From the NCBI GenBank assembly GCA_029204225.1, contig CM055096.1, positions 48,185,579-48,249,578 on the forward strand: a DNA stretch of 64,000 bases. Direction: 5' to 3'. Under the pieces are notes generated by a model that saw only the letters and a list, made by a program, of their open reading frames with translations, did not search any database and was not told where the DNA came from. This DNA comes from Diphasiastrum complanatum. Lineage: Eukaryota > Streptophyta > Lycopodiopsida > Lycopodiales > Lycopodiaceae. This document shows positions 32,470-43,015 of this stretch, piece after piece. The first letter of the stretch is position 1; every line of letters begins with the position of its first letter. The position numbers and the translations under genes were made by a program.

Positions 32470-33180
32470 TTGACAGGTTTATTACTCGCCTATAGGCCTT
32501 TTTTTTGTTCTCTTCTTTACTCGCCACTTCCCCAGAGAGCTAGGGAGGCTCCAGACTCTGTTTTGTGAGCTCGGCGCGTTATAAATTAGAACTCGCCATC
32601 AGAAACTTTACTCGCCCTACAGCCTATTACTTGCAAACCCATTTTTGACACTTTTTCTTTGCCAACTTTACTCGCCATCAGAGCAGCAGCCTCAAAGCCA
32701 TCATCCTGGTAATTGGTGAGTTATAAAATTATTACTTGTGCTCAGAGCTATTGCTCATCATTTTGAAATTTCTCGTCATTTTTCTGATTCCCATCCTTTT
32801 TACTACTCACCGATTATAACTCGCCGACAGAGATTTATAACTTGCCATCAGAGTTTTCTCTTTAATTGTTCACTATCTTTACTCACCATCAGAACTGAGG
32901 CCTATACACATATTGATCTATCTTATGAGAGCTCAGCGAGTTATTAATCATTACTCACCGTCAGAGCTATTACTCGCGCCCAGTATAACTCGCCAACTGC
33001 TCCACTTTACCTGCTATCTTCACAAAATGTTCTGATCATCACTTTTACCAAGTAGATGGCTCGGTGAGTTATAATCCTATTACTCGCGCTTGTCATTACT
33101 CACCCACTATAACTCGCCATCAGAGAGAAATCTAGAATTTTCTTGATCTTTTGACAATCAGAACCTATCTGTAATTTTTC
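32470..33180. repeat. Degenerate ACTCGCC(ATCAGAG) array
   Basis: More than a dozen variants of TTACTCGCCATCAGAG, for example near 32517, 32607, 32668, 32949, 32980 and 33110, mixed with the opposite orientation CGAGTTATAA/GGTGAGTTATAA. Spacing is irregular (20-80 bp). It ends just before G1 gag coding begins and may be its leader. Confidence 0.7.
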
Positions 33181-33242
33181 TATTATTTTCATTTTTCTCA
33201 TTTTCCTTTGGATTTGTATTTACACTGCTTCATATCCATTTT

Positions 33243-33657
33243 GACGTAGATCCTAGGCCATTCGTACCCTACGCGGTTCAAGATTTTCCCAAGATCGACC
33301 TTCCGAGGTTTGATGGCAAAGGAGATCCGCGACGATTTCTACAGATCTACACCCAAGCATGTAGAGCCTACAGGAACAACAGCCCGCAAGAGCTGTTAAG
33401 ATATTTCAATCTGTGCTTGATCGACACTGGAAAAGATTGGTACTTCAATCTTGAGCACAATGAACAAGACAATTGGAACATCTTACAAGCTGAATTCATC
33501 ACCAAATTCAAACCACCCGCTTCCTTTTTGATCCATTCCTACAACTTGGACAAATCTGTATGGATAAGAAAAACGAGTCCTTGCATGATTATATTGAACG
33601 AATCAAGAGATTGCATGGTGGATGCGACCTTGATAGCGTCCCAGATCATAGTGTCCT
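33243..33657 (+). pseudogene. Gypsy G1 gag, N-terminal part
   Basis: The frame from 33243 encodes PYAVQDFPKIDLPRFDGKGD, then FLQIYTQACRAYRNNSPQEL, DTGKDWYF and a FITKFKP motif, the capsid layout of plant Gypsy gag (retrotrans_gag). A frameshift lies near 33510; after it the other frame gives DYIERIKRLHGG. Homologous to G3 gag at 51880-52200. It is cut at 33657 by Copia A and continues at 40094; the frame is continuous across the insertion when one GTCCT is counted. The start codon is not clear. Confidence 0.85.
33653..33657. repeat. Target-site duplication of Copia A (left)
   Basis: GTCCT immediately before the LTR start TGTGAAAA; the identical GTCCT follows the other LTR at 40089-40093. Confidence 0.95.
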
Positions 33658-34312
33658 TGTGAAAATTGTCAACATTTCCTAGCTAGTTTGAGGCCTAAAT
33701 TGGCTAAAATTGTAAATAGTTTTGGTTCTGGAGTTTTGCACGTGTGAACCAGGCCACAATGTTTTTATTTACTGTATTTTTTCAGTATGATGAAGTGTCA
33801 AACTTCATACCCTTCAAAATGAGACCATTTTGATGTATTTTGGTCATATAAGCCATTTTTAGCTATTTTTCCTATATAGGGAATATCTAGGGTCAAGTAC
33901 CTTCTAGAGAGAGGAGAGAGAGTCATCTTCCTCATCCATAAATAGTAGGGAAGTCGTGGAGAACAGGTTGGAGAAACCTTTTGTATGCTTCATTGAGATC
34001 AATAGATCATTGTCATTGTTTCTTCCTCCATTGAGAGCATTGTTGTGTGTATTGTCTTCAAGCTATTGTGTATGATCTTAGGTGCTTTCCAAAAGTGGTA
34101 GGCTGATGTATTATGGACTGTATAATGCTATTTTGGGCCGCACTTGATGTTTATGGAAGCTTCCATGTGTGATAAATGCTTTTTGATCAAGTTCTTTGCA
34201 TTCTAGGTAGCATAGAATGTGTTGCCAATTCCTAGCTTATGTAGTTTGGAGTGCAAGCATTCAAGCCAATGATCTTGGAGTTTAGATCCACTTAGGATCT
34301 ATATTTTTCACA
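33658..34312 (+). repeat. 5' LTR of Copia A
   Basis: 655 bp, TGTGAAAATTG...TTTTTCACA. Holds a GCACGTGTG motif near 33739 and a TATA-like CATAAATAG near 33938, preceded by a GAGAGGAGAGAGAG purine tract, a likely Pol II promoter region. Confidence 0.96.
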
Positions 34313-34324
34313 TGGTATCAGAGC
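34313..34324 (+). promoter_or_regulatory. Primer-binding site of Copia A
   Basis: TGGTATCAGAGC directly after the LTR, the standard plant Copia site complementary to initiator methionine tRNA. Confidence 0.95.
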
Positions 34325-35484
34325 TGGTTGGCTTCTATTTACAGTAAGTATTCCATTTTTGGTGATATTTGGATGTTTGATCAAGTTCTAGCATGATTTT
34401 GCATTGCTTTGTTGATCAAATCTTACTAACCTTTGTTTTGTGAGTTGAACTTGTGGATCAAAAGCATATTTCAGGTCTATTGAAGATCAGAGGCTGAAAA
34501 GAAACTATTTTGGATCAGATCATAACACCTAATCATTTGTGATTGTGAGGCTTGTGCATATTCAATACTAACAATGTTCTTTTCAATCCTATTGTTGACA
34601 ATCTCCATTCTTGGATGAACACTCTCCTTAAGTGGATGAAACTTCTCCTTAAGTGGATGACAAATGCTCTTTTGAGTGAGTTGTAATTCTCCTAAAGGCT
34701 GAGCAAAGCTCCCATTTGGATGAAAGATCCCCTTTTTTGGGTGAACATATTGTAAGCTCCATTGTGAAGAGCATATTGTAAAGATTGTCATCAATTTTGG
34801 CATAAATTTTGGTGTACTTTGTTGAGCATGTAAGTAACTCTCCTTATGTAATTTGATTGGAGCATTTGCTGGAAGGTGTTAACCATTATGCAAGTGTGTT
34901 TTCAGGTTCTTAACAGGTTGAGGAACATTCTCGTGTGAAGTGATCTTAGATCTACATCTAAACACCAAGATTTGACAAGATAGTGAAGCTAGTCTTGTGA
35001 TTCACTAAGTGTGCTCATTCATTCACCTCTAAATCTTGTATTTATCACTTGCTGGAGTTTATAAACTTTTAGAAGTGTGGTTTACATGTGGTTTTACAGG
35101 TTGAATCAATATCTTAGTGTGTTGATCATATGTTGATCAAGTTTGTTCATTACTAGGTAATCTTGGCATCCTAGTTTTGGGTATTTTCTAAGAATGCAAG
35201 TAACTCTTCACACCATAACTTGATTTGGTCACTTGCTGGAAAGTTTGAGAGCTTAAGCAAGAGTGTGTTCAGGTTGGTTTGATTTTGTAATCCATTCTTA
35301 GTGTGTGCAAAGTGTTGCATGTGTTTCAATCTTCCTTTCTATGCTTGGAAACCATCTAGGTTCAAGATAGAAGTGTTTTAGGGTCCTAAATCTTCATAGA
35401 TCTCTTTATCTATCATTTGTTGAGAGAAAAGTGAGTGCTAAGTGCTTTAGGACAGAACCTAAAAGTTGAAGAAACATTAGAATC
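34325..35484 (+). other. Untranslated leader of Copia A with three about 183-bp repeats
   Basis: About 1.16 kb between primer site and start codon, no conserved ORF on the sense strand. TTGCTGGA..AAGTGTG..CAGGTTG blocks recur at 34866, 35049 and 35233 (spacings 183 and 184 bp) with GTAACTCTNC..TTGATTTGG preceding two of them. The same arrangement is in the inverted copy. Confidence 0.8.
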
Positions 35485-38400
35485 ATGGCTTCCAATGGTG
35501 GGATCATGCTAGAGTCTAGTGAAAGGTTGAGTTCATCAAACTACTCTACTTGGAAAGTGAGGATGGAGTCCTTACTTGAGTTGAATGAACTCATGGACAT
35601 AGTTGCAGAAATTGAAGAGAGACCTCTCACACTTCAAGAGCAACAAAGGTTTGATAAGAAGGCCAAAAGGGCTCTTCATATCATTAAAATGAATGTTACA
35701 AATGAACTTCTCAAGGAAGTTGGAAAGTGTCAAAGTGCAAGTGAGGCATGGAATGCCTTAAAGAAGCTCTTTGAATCAAAGTCCACATCTAGGGTATTGA
35801 CCCTAAGGAGACAAATATTTTCTAGTAGGCAAAGAGAGGGTGAAAGTGCTCATGCATTTATCTTGAGAGTTAAGTCCCTAAGTGATGATTTAGCATGCAT
35901 TGATGAGAACATAAAAGATGGTGAAATAGTCCAAGTTATGTTGAATGGTTTGCTAAATGAACATGCTAACCTTGTGCAAAGTTTTGCCATTCAAAGAGTC
36001 TTGCCAAGTGTGGTTGACTTGCAAGAAATCTTATTGGCTGAAGAACATAGGTTGCAATCAAAGCTTGATGGTGCATCCTTGCAAGGTGGAGGTGAAGAGG
36101 CTTTCTTCACAAAAGGCAAATTCAAGGGCAAAGGTAAAGGCAAAGGGAAATGGTCCAAAGGTGGTAACTTTGATCATGATGATCACTCTTCCTCTTCCTC
36201 TTCTACTAAGAACAATAAGTCAAAGTTCAAGTGCTTTTATTGTGGGATAAAAGTTCATTTTGCAAATGAATGTTATAAGAAGAAAAGAGAGCAAGGAGAG
36301 AGGCAAGGAAATCTTACAATAGATGAGGAAGAACATAACACATGTGAATCACTTGTTATGACTTCAAGTTTGTTAGCCAACATAGATGATAATGATCCTT
36401 GGTGGATTGATAGTGGAGCCTCATCTCACATGACAAGACATAAGGAATACATTACATCCTTATTGTCTTATGAGGGAGAAGGTAACATCATCTACACTGC
36501 AAATGATGGTCAATGTGACATCAAAGGCATAGGCACTATTCCTATTTCCCTTTCAACAAATAGGAAAGCAAATCTTGAAAATGTTTTGTACATTCCTTCA
36601 ATCACTAAGAATTTGCTTAGTGTAAGTCAAATGATTGACAAAGGACTTGATGTGGAGTTCATTGGAGATGCATGTTTGATAAGTAAATGTGGATCCTTGA
36701 TTGCTCAAGGTAGGAGGCATGGTAAACTTTTCAAGCTTGATGCATGTGTGATCTCTAATCATGAAGGATGTATGGCTAGGGAGCAACTGACAAACCAAGA
36801 AGTTTGGCACAAGAGGTTGGGCCATCCCAACTTCAAATCTTTGGAGGTAATGGCAAAGAAAGAGCTTGTTCTTGGTCTCCCTAAAAGTCTTGTTGCAAAC
36901 AATAGTGTTTGTGAACATTGTGCCTTGTCCAAATCTCATAGACTTGCTTATTCTAGATCTACTTCTAGATCTAAAGAAGCTTTTCAACTTGTGCATTCTG
37001 ATATTCATTCTTCTAGTACAACTAGCAATGGTGGGGCAAAGATGTATGCAACTTTCATTGATGACTTTAGTAGGTATACTTGGATCTATCTTCTTAAAAG
37101 TAAGGATGAAGTGTTTGCTGCATTTGTCAAGTTCAAGAATGAAATGGAAAACCAATTCAATACAAAGATCAAATGCTTAAGATCTGATAATGGAGGGGAA
37201 TACACCTCAAATAGGTTCAAAGACTTTTGTATAGCACATGGGATTAAGAGGGAGATGTCTAGTCCTAGGACTCCACAACAGAATGGAGTGGCCGAGAGGA
37301 AGAATAGAACCCTTTGTGAATGTGCCAAGGCAATGAGACTACATGCTAATCTTGCTAAGTCTTTTTGGGGGGAAGCTTTAGCATGTGCTAACTATCTATG
37401 TAATAGATGGACAAGTGCTTCCTTGGATGGTAAAACTCCTCATGAGGTTCTTTATGGTAGAAGGCCGAGTGTCAAGCATTGTAGGATCTTTGGATGTACA
37501 TGTTTTGTCAATATCACACTTGATGATAGAACTAAAGAAGATCCTTCATCAAAGAAGGGTGTGTTTGTTGGCTATAGTGAAGTAAGCAAGGCTTACAAAG
37601 TGTACATTCCTTCTACAAAGAAAGTTGTCATAAGTAGGGATGTCATCTTTCATGAAGAGAATGTTTCCAATGTTGTTGATGTTGATGTTGATGTGCCTAC
37701 TAATCATCATGATGTGCAAGATGTCTTGGATGAAGATGGAGATGCCACTCCAAAGCAAACTTCAAGGAAGACTCAAAGGCAAAGGGCTAAGCCATCAAGG
37801 CTAACCTATGATGAAAAAGGAAAGCAAGTGGTGGACAACTCTAACTTTGCTTTTCTTACCTCTTTTGATGAACCAACTTGTGTAGGTGAAGCAATTCAAA
37901 AGAAGGAATGGATCCAAGCCATGGATCATGAGCATCAAGCACTCATCAAAAGCAACACATGGAGGTTGGTAAAGCTTCCAAAGGACAAGAAGGCAATTGG
38001 TTGTAAGTGGATCTTCAAGATCAAGACAAATCAAGATGGATCAATCAACAAGTACAAGGCAAGGTTGGTGGCAAAGGGGTATGCTCAAGAATATGGTATT
38101 GACTATGATGAGACCTTTGCACCCGTGGCAAAGATGGTAACTATTCGAATCCTAATCTCTCTTGCAACTCTTTATGATTGGGATATGTGGCAAATGGATG
38201 TTACTAATGCCTTCTTGAATGGTGATCTTGAAGAAGATATTTACATGGAGCAACCCGAGGGCTATGTTTCACATGATGAGCCTAATCATGTGTGCTATCT
38301 CCAAAAGAGTTTGTATGGGCTAAAGCAAGCACCAAGGAGTTGGTATGCTAAGCTCAATTCCTTCTTACTTTCTCAAAACTTTGTTATGAGTGAGTATGAT

Positions 38401-39438
38401 CATTCTCTCTACTTTAGATTGAATGAAAATGATATCACTTTACTTTTGATCTATGTTGATGACATTATCTTAAGTGGTGGTAACAATCTAGATATAGATG
38501 AAATCAAGATGGCACTCAAAAGAGAGTTTGAAATTCAAGATCTTGGTAAACTTCATTATATCTTAGGAATAGAGATTATTAGAACTTCTAAATCTACATT
38601 CATATGTCAAGAAAAGTATGTTAACTCTATTCTAAAAAGGTTTCATATGGAAGATTGTAAAGTTGTTTCTACTCCTATGGAATCAAATGTAAAGCTAACT
38701 ACAAGAAGTAATGAAAGATCCTTCAAGGACATTACTCTCTATAGAAAGCTAATAGGATCTCTTATATGGTTAACCATCACAAGACCTGATCTAAGCTTTG
38801 TGGTTGGTAAACTAAGTCAATTTATGCAAGATCCTAGTGAGGCTCATTGGAAGCTAGGAAAGAGAGTACTTAGATACATCTCGGGATCTAGAGATTTTGG
38901 CATCTTGTATGGAGGTACTACACCTAACCTTTGTGGATTTTCAGATTCAGATTTTGCAGGTGATCAAATGGATAGGAAGTCAACAAGTTCCTTTGCAATC
39001 TATCTTGGAGATGGAGTGGTCTCATGGCTATCAAAGAAGCAACCAACTATCTCTCTATCTTCCACCGAAGCCGAGTACAAGGCATTAACAACATGCACCA
39101 AGGAGATTCTTTGGATCAAGAGGATGTTATTGGATCTTCACTTGCTGGAACCAGAGAAGACTCCAATCATACTTTGTGATAACCTTTCAGCCCAAAGCTT
39201 GGCAAGCAATCCTGTTTTTCATGCAAGGAGCAAGCACATTGAGATTGCTCACCATTTTGTGAGAGATCAAGTCATTGCCAAAGAGGTGGAGCTTCAACAT
39301 GTCTCTTCAAAGGAGTGTGTGGCTGATATCTTCACCAAACCATTGGGAAAGGACCTATATTTAATGCATAGATCTAATCTTGGAATGTGCTCAAAGACTA
39401 TGTTGAAACTAGCATCCAATGTTGAAGAGGGAGTGTGA
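35485..39438 (+). CDS. Copia gag-pol polyprotein, intact
   Basis: 1317 codons with no stop or shift. Gag: SSERLSSSNYSTWKVRM (about residues 9-25), UBN2 core to 200, Lys/Gly-rich stretch, zinc knuckle C250-X2-C253-X4-H258-X4-C263. Protease active site D309-S310-G311. GAG-pre-integrase VWHKRLGHPNF (about 438-448) and HX..CX2C zinc residues. Integrase catalytic D506, D568, E604 (DX35E). RT with YDETFAPVAKM, MDVTNAFLNGDLEED and Y990-V-D-D993. RNase H with SDSDFAGD (D1154, D1156), STEAEY and HARSKHIEIAHHF. All catalytic residues are present, so it is probably functional. The TGA stop uses the first bases of the 3' LTR. The ATG at 35485 is the first in frame with the gag motif. Confidence 0.97.
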   Translation: MASNGGIMLESSERLSSSNYSTWKVRMESLLELNELMDIVAEIEERPLTLQEQQRFDKKAKRALHIIKMNVTNELLKEVGKCQSASEAWNALKKLFESKSTSRVLTLRRQIFSSRQREGESAHAFILRVKSLSDDLACIDENIKDGEIVQVMLNGLLNEHANLVQSFAIQRVLPSVVDLQEILLAEEHRLQSKLDGASLQGGGEEAFFTKGKFKGKGKGKGKWSKGGNFDHDDHSSSSSSTKNNKSKFKCFYCGIKVHFANECYKKKREQGERQGNLTIDEEEHNTCESLVMTSSLLANIDDNDPWWIDSGASSHMTRHKEYITSLLSYEGEGNIIYTANDGQCDIKGIGTIPISLSTNRKANLENVLYIPSITKNLLSVSQMIDKGLDVEFIGDACLISKCGSLIAQGRRHGKLFKLDACVISNHEGCMAREQLTNQEVWHKRLGHPNFKSLEVMAKKELVLGLPKSLVANNSVCEHCALSKSHRLAYSRSTSRSKEAFQLVHSDIHSSSTTSNGGAKMYATFIDDFSRYTWIYLLKSKDEVFAAFVKFKNEMENQFNTKIKCLRSDNGGEYTSNRFKDFCIAHGIKREMSSPRTPQQNGVAERKNRTLCECAKAMRLHANLAKSFWGEALACANYLCNRWTSASLDGKTPHEVLYGRRPSVKHCRIFGCTCFVNITLDDRTKEDPSSKKGVFVGYSEVSKAYKVYIPSTKKVVISRDVIFHEENVSNVVDVDVDVPTNHHDVQDVLDEDGDATPKQTSRKTQRQRAKPSRLTYDEKGKQVVDNSNFAFLTSFDEPTCVGEAIQKKEWIQAMDHEHQALIKSNTWRLVKLPKDKKAIGCKWIFKIKTNQDGSINKYKARLVAKGYAQEYGIDYDETFAPVAKMVTIRILISLATLYDWDMWQMDVTNAFLNGDLEEDIYMEQPEGYVSHDEPNHVCYLQKSLYGLKQAPRSWYAKLNSFLLSQNFVMSEYDHSLYFRLNENDITLLLIYVDDIILSGGNNLDIDEIKMALKREFEIQDLGKLHYILGIEIIRTSKSTFICQEKYVNSILKRFHMEDCKVVSTPMESNVKLTTRSNERSFKDITLYRKLIGSLIWLTITRPDLSFVVGKLSQFMQDPSEAHWKLGKRVLRYISGSRDFGILYGGTTPNLCGFSDSDFAGDQMDRKSTSSFAIYLGDGVVSWLSKKQPTISLSSTEAEYKALTTCTKEILWIKRMLLDLHLLEPEKTPIILCDNLSAQSLASNPVFHARSKHIEIAHHFVRDQVIAKEVELQHVSSKECVADIFTKPLGKDLYLMHRSNLGMCSKTMLKLASNVEEGV
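39424..39433 (+). promoter_or_regulatory. Polypurine tract of Copia A
   Basis: GAAGAGGGAG ends exactly at the 3' LTR start and is part of the last polyprotein codons. Confidence 0.88.
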
Positions 39439-40088
39439 AAATTGTCAACATTTCCTAGCTAGTTTGAGGCCTAAATTGGCTAAAATTGTAAATAGTTTTG
39501 GTTCTGGAGTTTTGCACGTGTGAACCAGGCCACAATGTTTTTATTTACTGTATTTTTTCAGTATGATGAAGTGTCAAACTTCATACCCTTCAAAATGAGA
39601 CCATTTTGATGTATTTTGGTCATATAAGCCATTTTTAGCTATTTTTCCTATATAGGGAATATCTAGGGTCAAGTACCTTCTAGAGAGAGGAGAGAGAGTC
39701 ATCTTCCTCATCCATAAATAGTAGGGAAGTCGTGGAGAACAGGTTGGAGAAACCTTTTGTATGCTTCATTGAGATCAATAGATCATTGTCATTGTTTCTT
39801 CCTCCATTGAGAGCATTGTTGTGTGTATTGTCTTCAAGCTATTGTGTATGATCTTAGGTGCTTTCCAAAAGTGGTAGGCTGATGTATTATGGACTGTATA
39901 ATGCTATTTTGGGCCGCACTTGATGTTTATGGAAGTTTCCATTTGTGATAAATGCTTTTTGATCAAGTTCTTTGCATTCTAGGTAGCATAGAATGTGTTG
40001 CCAATTCCTAGCTTATGTAGTTTGGAGTGCAAGCATTCAAGCCAATGATCTTGGAGTTTAGATCCACTTAGGATCTGTATTTTTCACA
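39434..40088 (+). repeat. 3' LTR of Copia A
   Basis: 655 bp, same ends as the 5' LTR. Differences seen: GGAAGTTTCCATTTG (5' copy GGAAGCTTCCATGTG) and GGATCTGTAT (5' copy GGATCTATAT). Followed by GTCCT. Confidence 0.97.
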
Positions 40089-40093
40089 GTCCT
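40089..40093. repeat. Target-site duplication of Copia A (right)
   Basis: GTCCT, identical to 33653-33657. Confidence 0.95.
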
Positions 40094-42229
40094 GACATGG
40101 TTCATGGCAAGATTACCCAAGGGAATCGGAAAGCAAATGAAGCGAAGAGACAAATACGTGTCTTTTCAAGCAACTTGCACCAATGCCATCATGAGAGTCG
40201 AAGATCATGAGAGCACTAGTTCGGACTCTGATAACTCTGACCAGGAACGAAGATGTAGAAAAGAACGAAGAGCCAAACGTAAGGACAAGCTACATGATGA
40301 TGCTTCCGCATTTACATCCAATAGCGCCGATACTATCATATCTGCTATAGAGAAATTGCACACACAAAGCAACGAGCAAATTAGAAATATCACTACCGAC
40401 CATACCACGACTATCTCAAAAGCTAAAAGGCATGCAACCAAGACCTACCCACGCCTATCCAAGGAGAGAATCCACCAGGTGTCCACACTGTCAAGGCAAC
40501 CACACCGAAACGAGTGCCCGTAGTTGAGACAGAGGTTAGAGAAACCTACCTGGTATTGTCATATTTGCAATATGAGCAATCATGATACAAACAAATGTTG
40601 ATATAACCTCAGGAATCAAGTAGCCCCTCGACCAGAACCAAATCTCATCCCATTGGCACAATGTCAAGGTGCTTATCCCAACCATCGCCTAGATTGGCAT
40701 TACCTCCCATTTCTCCCAAAACCCAAGGTTTAGTAGTACGAAATCCACAACCAACTGATCAGCAGTTGAACATGGTCGAAGTGACCGAAGAACCCTATTA
40801 CCCTGCACATGAATGATCTATTCCAGTGCGTTTCATAGATGGAGAGAATGGTGACTTAGTGCCAATCTACACCAATCAACTTAGAGGTATTGGATTTAGA
40901 GCTCCCATCAAGTGCTACAGATGCGGAGAGAACCATAGAATCGTCGAGTGCCCTAACAAGCCACAAGACAACTTTGTGCCACTATGCCGAGAATGCGGGT
41001 ATGAACACCCATATCTCACATGTCCAATGCGAGCAGTTCATCCGTGAAACCGGACAGAATATGAATGAACATTCTAGTTTTGAAGTCCCTTTCCATAGCA
41101 AGGAAGAGAAAAAAGACCACACCATTGTCCTAGTAGATCTATTGAGAAGTGATGTCAGGATGTCCCTAGGCACCTTACTTAAAAAGCATCCGACCCTCTA
41201 GGAAGGATTGAAGACTTACATAGACGGACCAGGTAGTGAGAAACTAGAAGTGCACCCTACCAATTTGGTACTAGGTGAAGAAGTAGAGAGATCGCAACTA
41301 GTCCACCAAGTAGGGGTAGGATGGGAGAAAGATGCCAAACATGTGACCATTCCTATCACGCATCGAGGGTTTTCGAAAGAATCAGCCATAGTCGATAGAG
41401 AATCCTGAGTGAATATCATTTCCTCCAAACTTTATCACGAATGGGGTCTTACTCGCATGGTAAGTGCTCCTTTTATGATCCGACTAGCTGACAAGTCTAG
41501 CGTGAAACCATTAGGTATAGCCAATGAAGTGCATACCAAAGTAGCCAAAATTTGTTTCGTGTTCGATTTTGTAGTCTTGGACTTGTCTGATTCTCCCCAA
41601 TCCTATAGTGTCCTGCTAGGTAGACCGTGGACCAGAACGTCCCAAGTCACGACTGGGGATAGAATCAAATTTCTTGCAAAATCATGATTCCATAGTCAAG
41701 ATCGACCCTGATACCTGGATTACGAAATCAACAGACCAAAGAGCCATGGCTTGAAGCTCTGCTACTACCATCCATTCTGATGAGGAGTCAGACGACGACG
41801 GACGTCGTTGGAGAAGAATTGTCATACATGATAATTCACAAACCAATGTGGTAAATTGGACCGAAGCCCTAGCTACGGTAGATTATCGATGTTAACTGAG
41901 CAATTATCAAAGAGAAGGTTGATCGTAGACCCATTTTTCGATGAGGACAACATCCCAATCAGAAGATTAGCGCAACTAGCGAAAAAATCTAGCCAAGGCC
42001 ATCAAGACTCCCTTTCACTTTTTCTGATGAGCCTAGAGGCTATACCCACGAACCATTGCAAGGATTCTGTAGTGAGAAAGAGAAGTTCTTCATGTGTTTA
42101 CCATGAAAGAAGGTCGAGAGTATAAGGACGAGGATACATCTTGACTATTTCAAGCCCGCGCCAAAATCTCGAAGTACTAGAACCACAAAAGCCTCAAGCA
42201 AATGAAGATCTCATCGAAACAGCAGAGCC
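40094..42229 (+). pseudogene. Gypsy G1 gag C-terminal part, zinc knuckles and protease
   Basis: Continues the gag cut at 33657: WFMARLPKGIGKQMKRRD, a charged Ser/Asp/Arg stretch, then four knuckles starting at 40480 (CPHCQGNH.., frame-broken), 40557 (CHICNMSNHDTNKC), 40913 (CYRCGENHRIVEC) and 40985 (CRECGYEHPYLTC). Downstream is a retropepsin-like region with VNIISSKLYHEWGL, FMIRLADKS and SYSVLLGRPW (41409-41640); the active site reads VDRES-stop where DGGSG is expected, so it is dead. Several stops and shifts (40523, 40818, 41200, 41406). It is cut at 42229 by G2 and resumes at 48466. RT is not found. Confidence 0.82.
42225..42229. repeat. Target-site duplication of Gypsy G2 (left)
   Basis: GAGCC immediately before TGTCGTACTATACC; identical GAGCC at 48461-48465 after ..TGGCATCACA. 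Confidence 0.93.
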
Positions 42230-43015
42230 TGTCGTACTATACCAACAAGGTTAATATAGATTTTGTAGTAAATAGTATCGTTCTTACAGAGGACAACGTT
42301 AGAAAGTTATGTATTTGGTACAATTTATGACAAGTGGTTTCAAGTGTTATTCTGGTTGTCAACAAGCATTAGAATTGGGATGTGTTGTGTTAATAATTTC
42401 AGAACAACAATCTAGCCTCTATCAAATCGAATGAAACGCATTCTACGATGAGTTGTTATCAGAGTAGTACAACAGTGCTACACTATGGCTGATTAAGGTG
42501 TCAACAGAGAGTCGAGAAATGTTCGATGTATTCACGATTGTACAGACAATTAATTAATCGTGTTCACGAACAGTTTGTTTCTAGACAGAAGTCCTCAACA
42601 ACTTAAGTCCAATTTAATGGTTAAAAAACACGAATAGTTTTAGAGCACATTAGAAACTTATGTCAGTTACAATCGGAAAAACACATCAAAGTCTCAATTC
42701 TTCAGACAGGGACTGTCATCTCATATGTATACATACAGCTTTATTTAATGATCGTGCTAGACTGTACCAAAGATGGTTGTTATTTGAGTGCCGAAAAGAA
42801 AGTATTCATGATAGACGAATAAGATGGTTTTAAGACAGTTCTTTAGAGCATGCTTTACAGATATACAGCAAATGACTGTAATGCACTAGAGTTTCTGTCT
42901 GATCAGAGAGTAATTCATGTAATGCATTAGAGATTGCTAGTAGACTCAAGATCACTCACATTCAATAGTGCGGGGAACATAGATAAGGGAGAATAACTCA
43001 CAAAACTCTATTCAC
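42230..43015 (-). repeat. Truncated 3' LTR of G2
   Basis: Matches 47199-48007 with scattered substitutions and a small deletion, from the outer end TGTCGTACTATACC to CAAAACTCTATTCACTT. The matching part of the other LTR continues 453 bp further (48008-48460); here integrase sequence starts instead. Confidence 0.9.

Larger units (their letters stand above)
33658..40088 (+). mobile_element. Complete, apparently autonomous Copia element (family A)
   Basis: 6431 bp: LTR 33658-34312, primer site 34313-34324, leader to 35484, single polyprotein 35485-39438, polypurine tract, LTR 39434-40088, and 5-bp target duplications GTCCT. By eye the two 655-bp LTRs differ at about three positions, indicating a recent insertion. 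It lies inside the gag of Gypsy G1. A second member (1-1738) is inverted on the left. Confidence 0.97.

Noticed and set aside
34313-34324. tRNA gene suggested by a tRNA-complementary stretch
   Set aside because: Only a 12-base primer-binding site next to an LTR; no cloverleaf.
34477-34803. A 108-codon minus-strand frame in the Copia-A leader with repeated HPLKE
   Set aside because: It is antisense to the element; its repeats follow from short DNA repeats in the leader, and it has no homolog I recognise.
36598-37155. A 185-codon minus-strand frame
   Set aside because: Antisense shadow of the intact Copia-A polyprotein.
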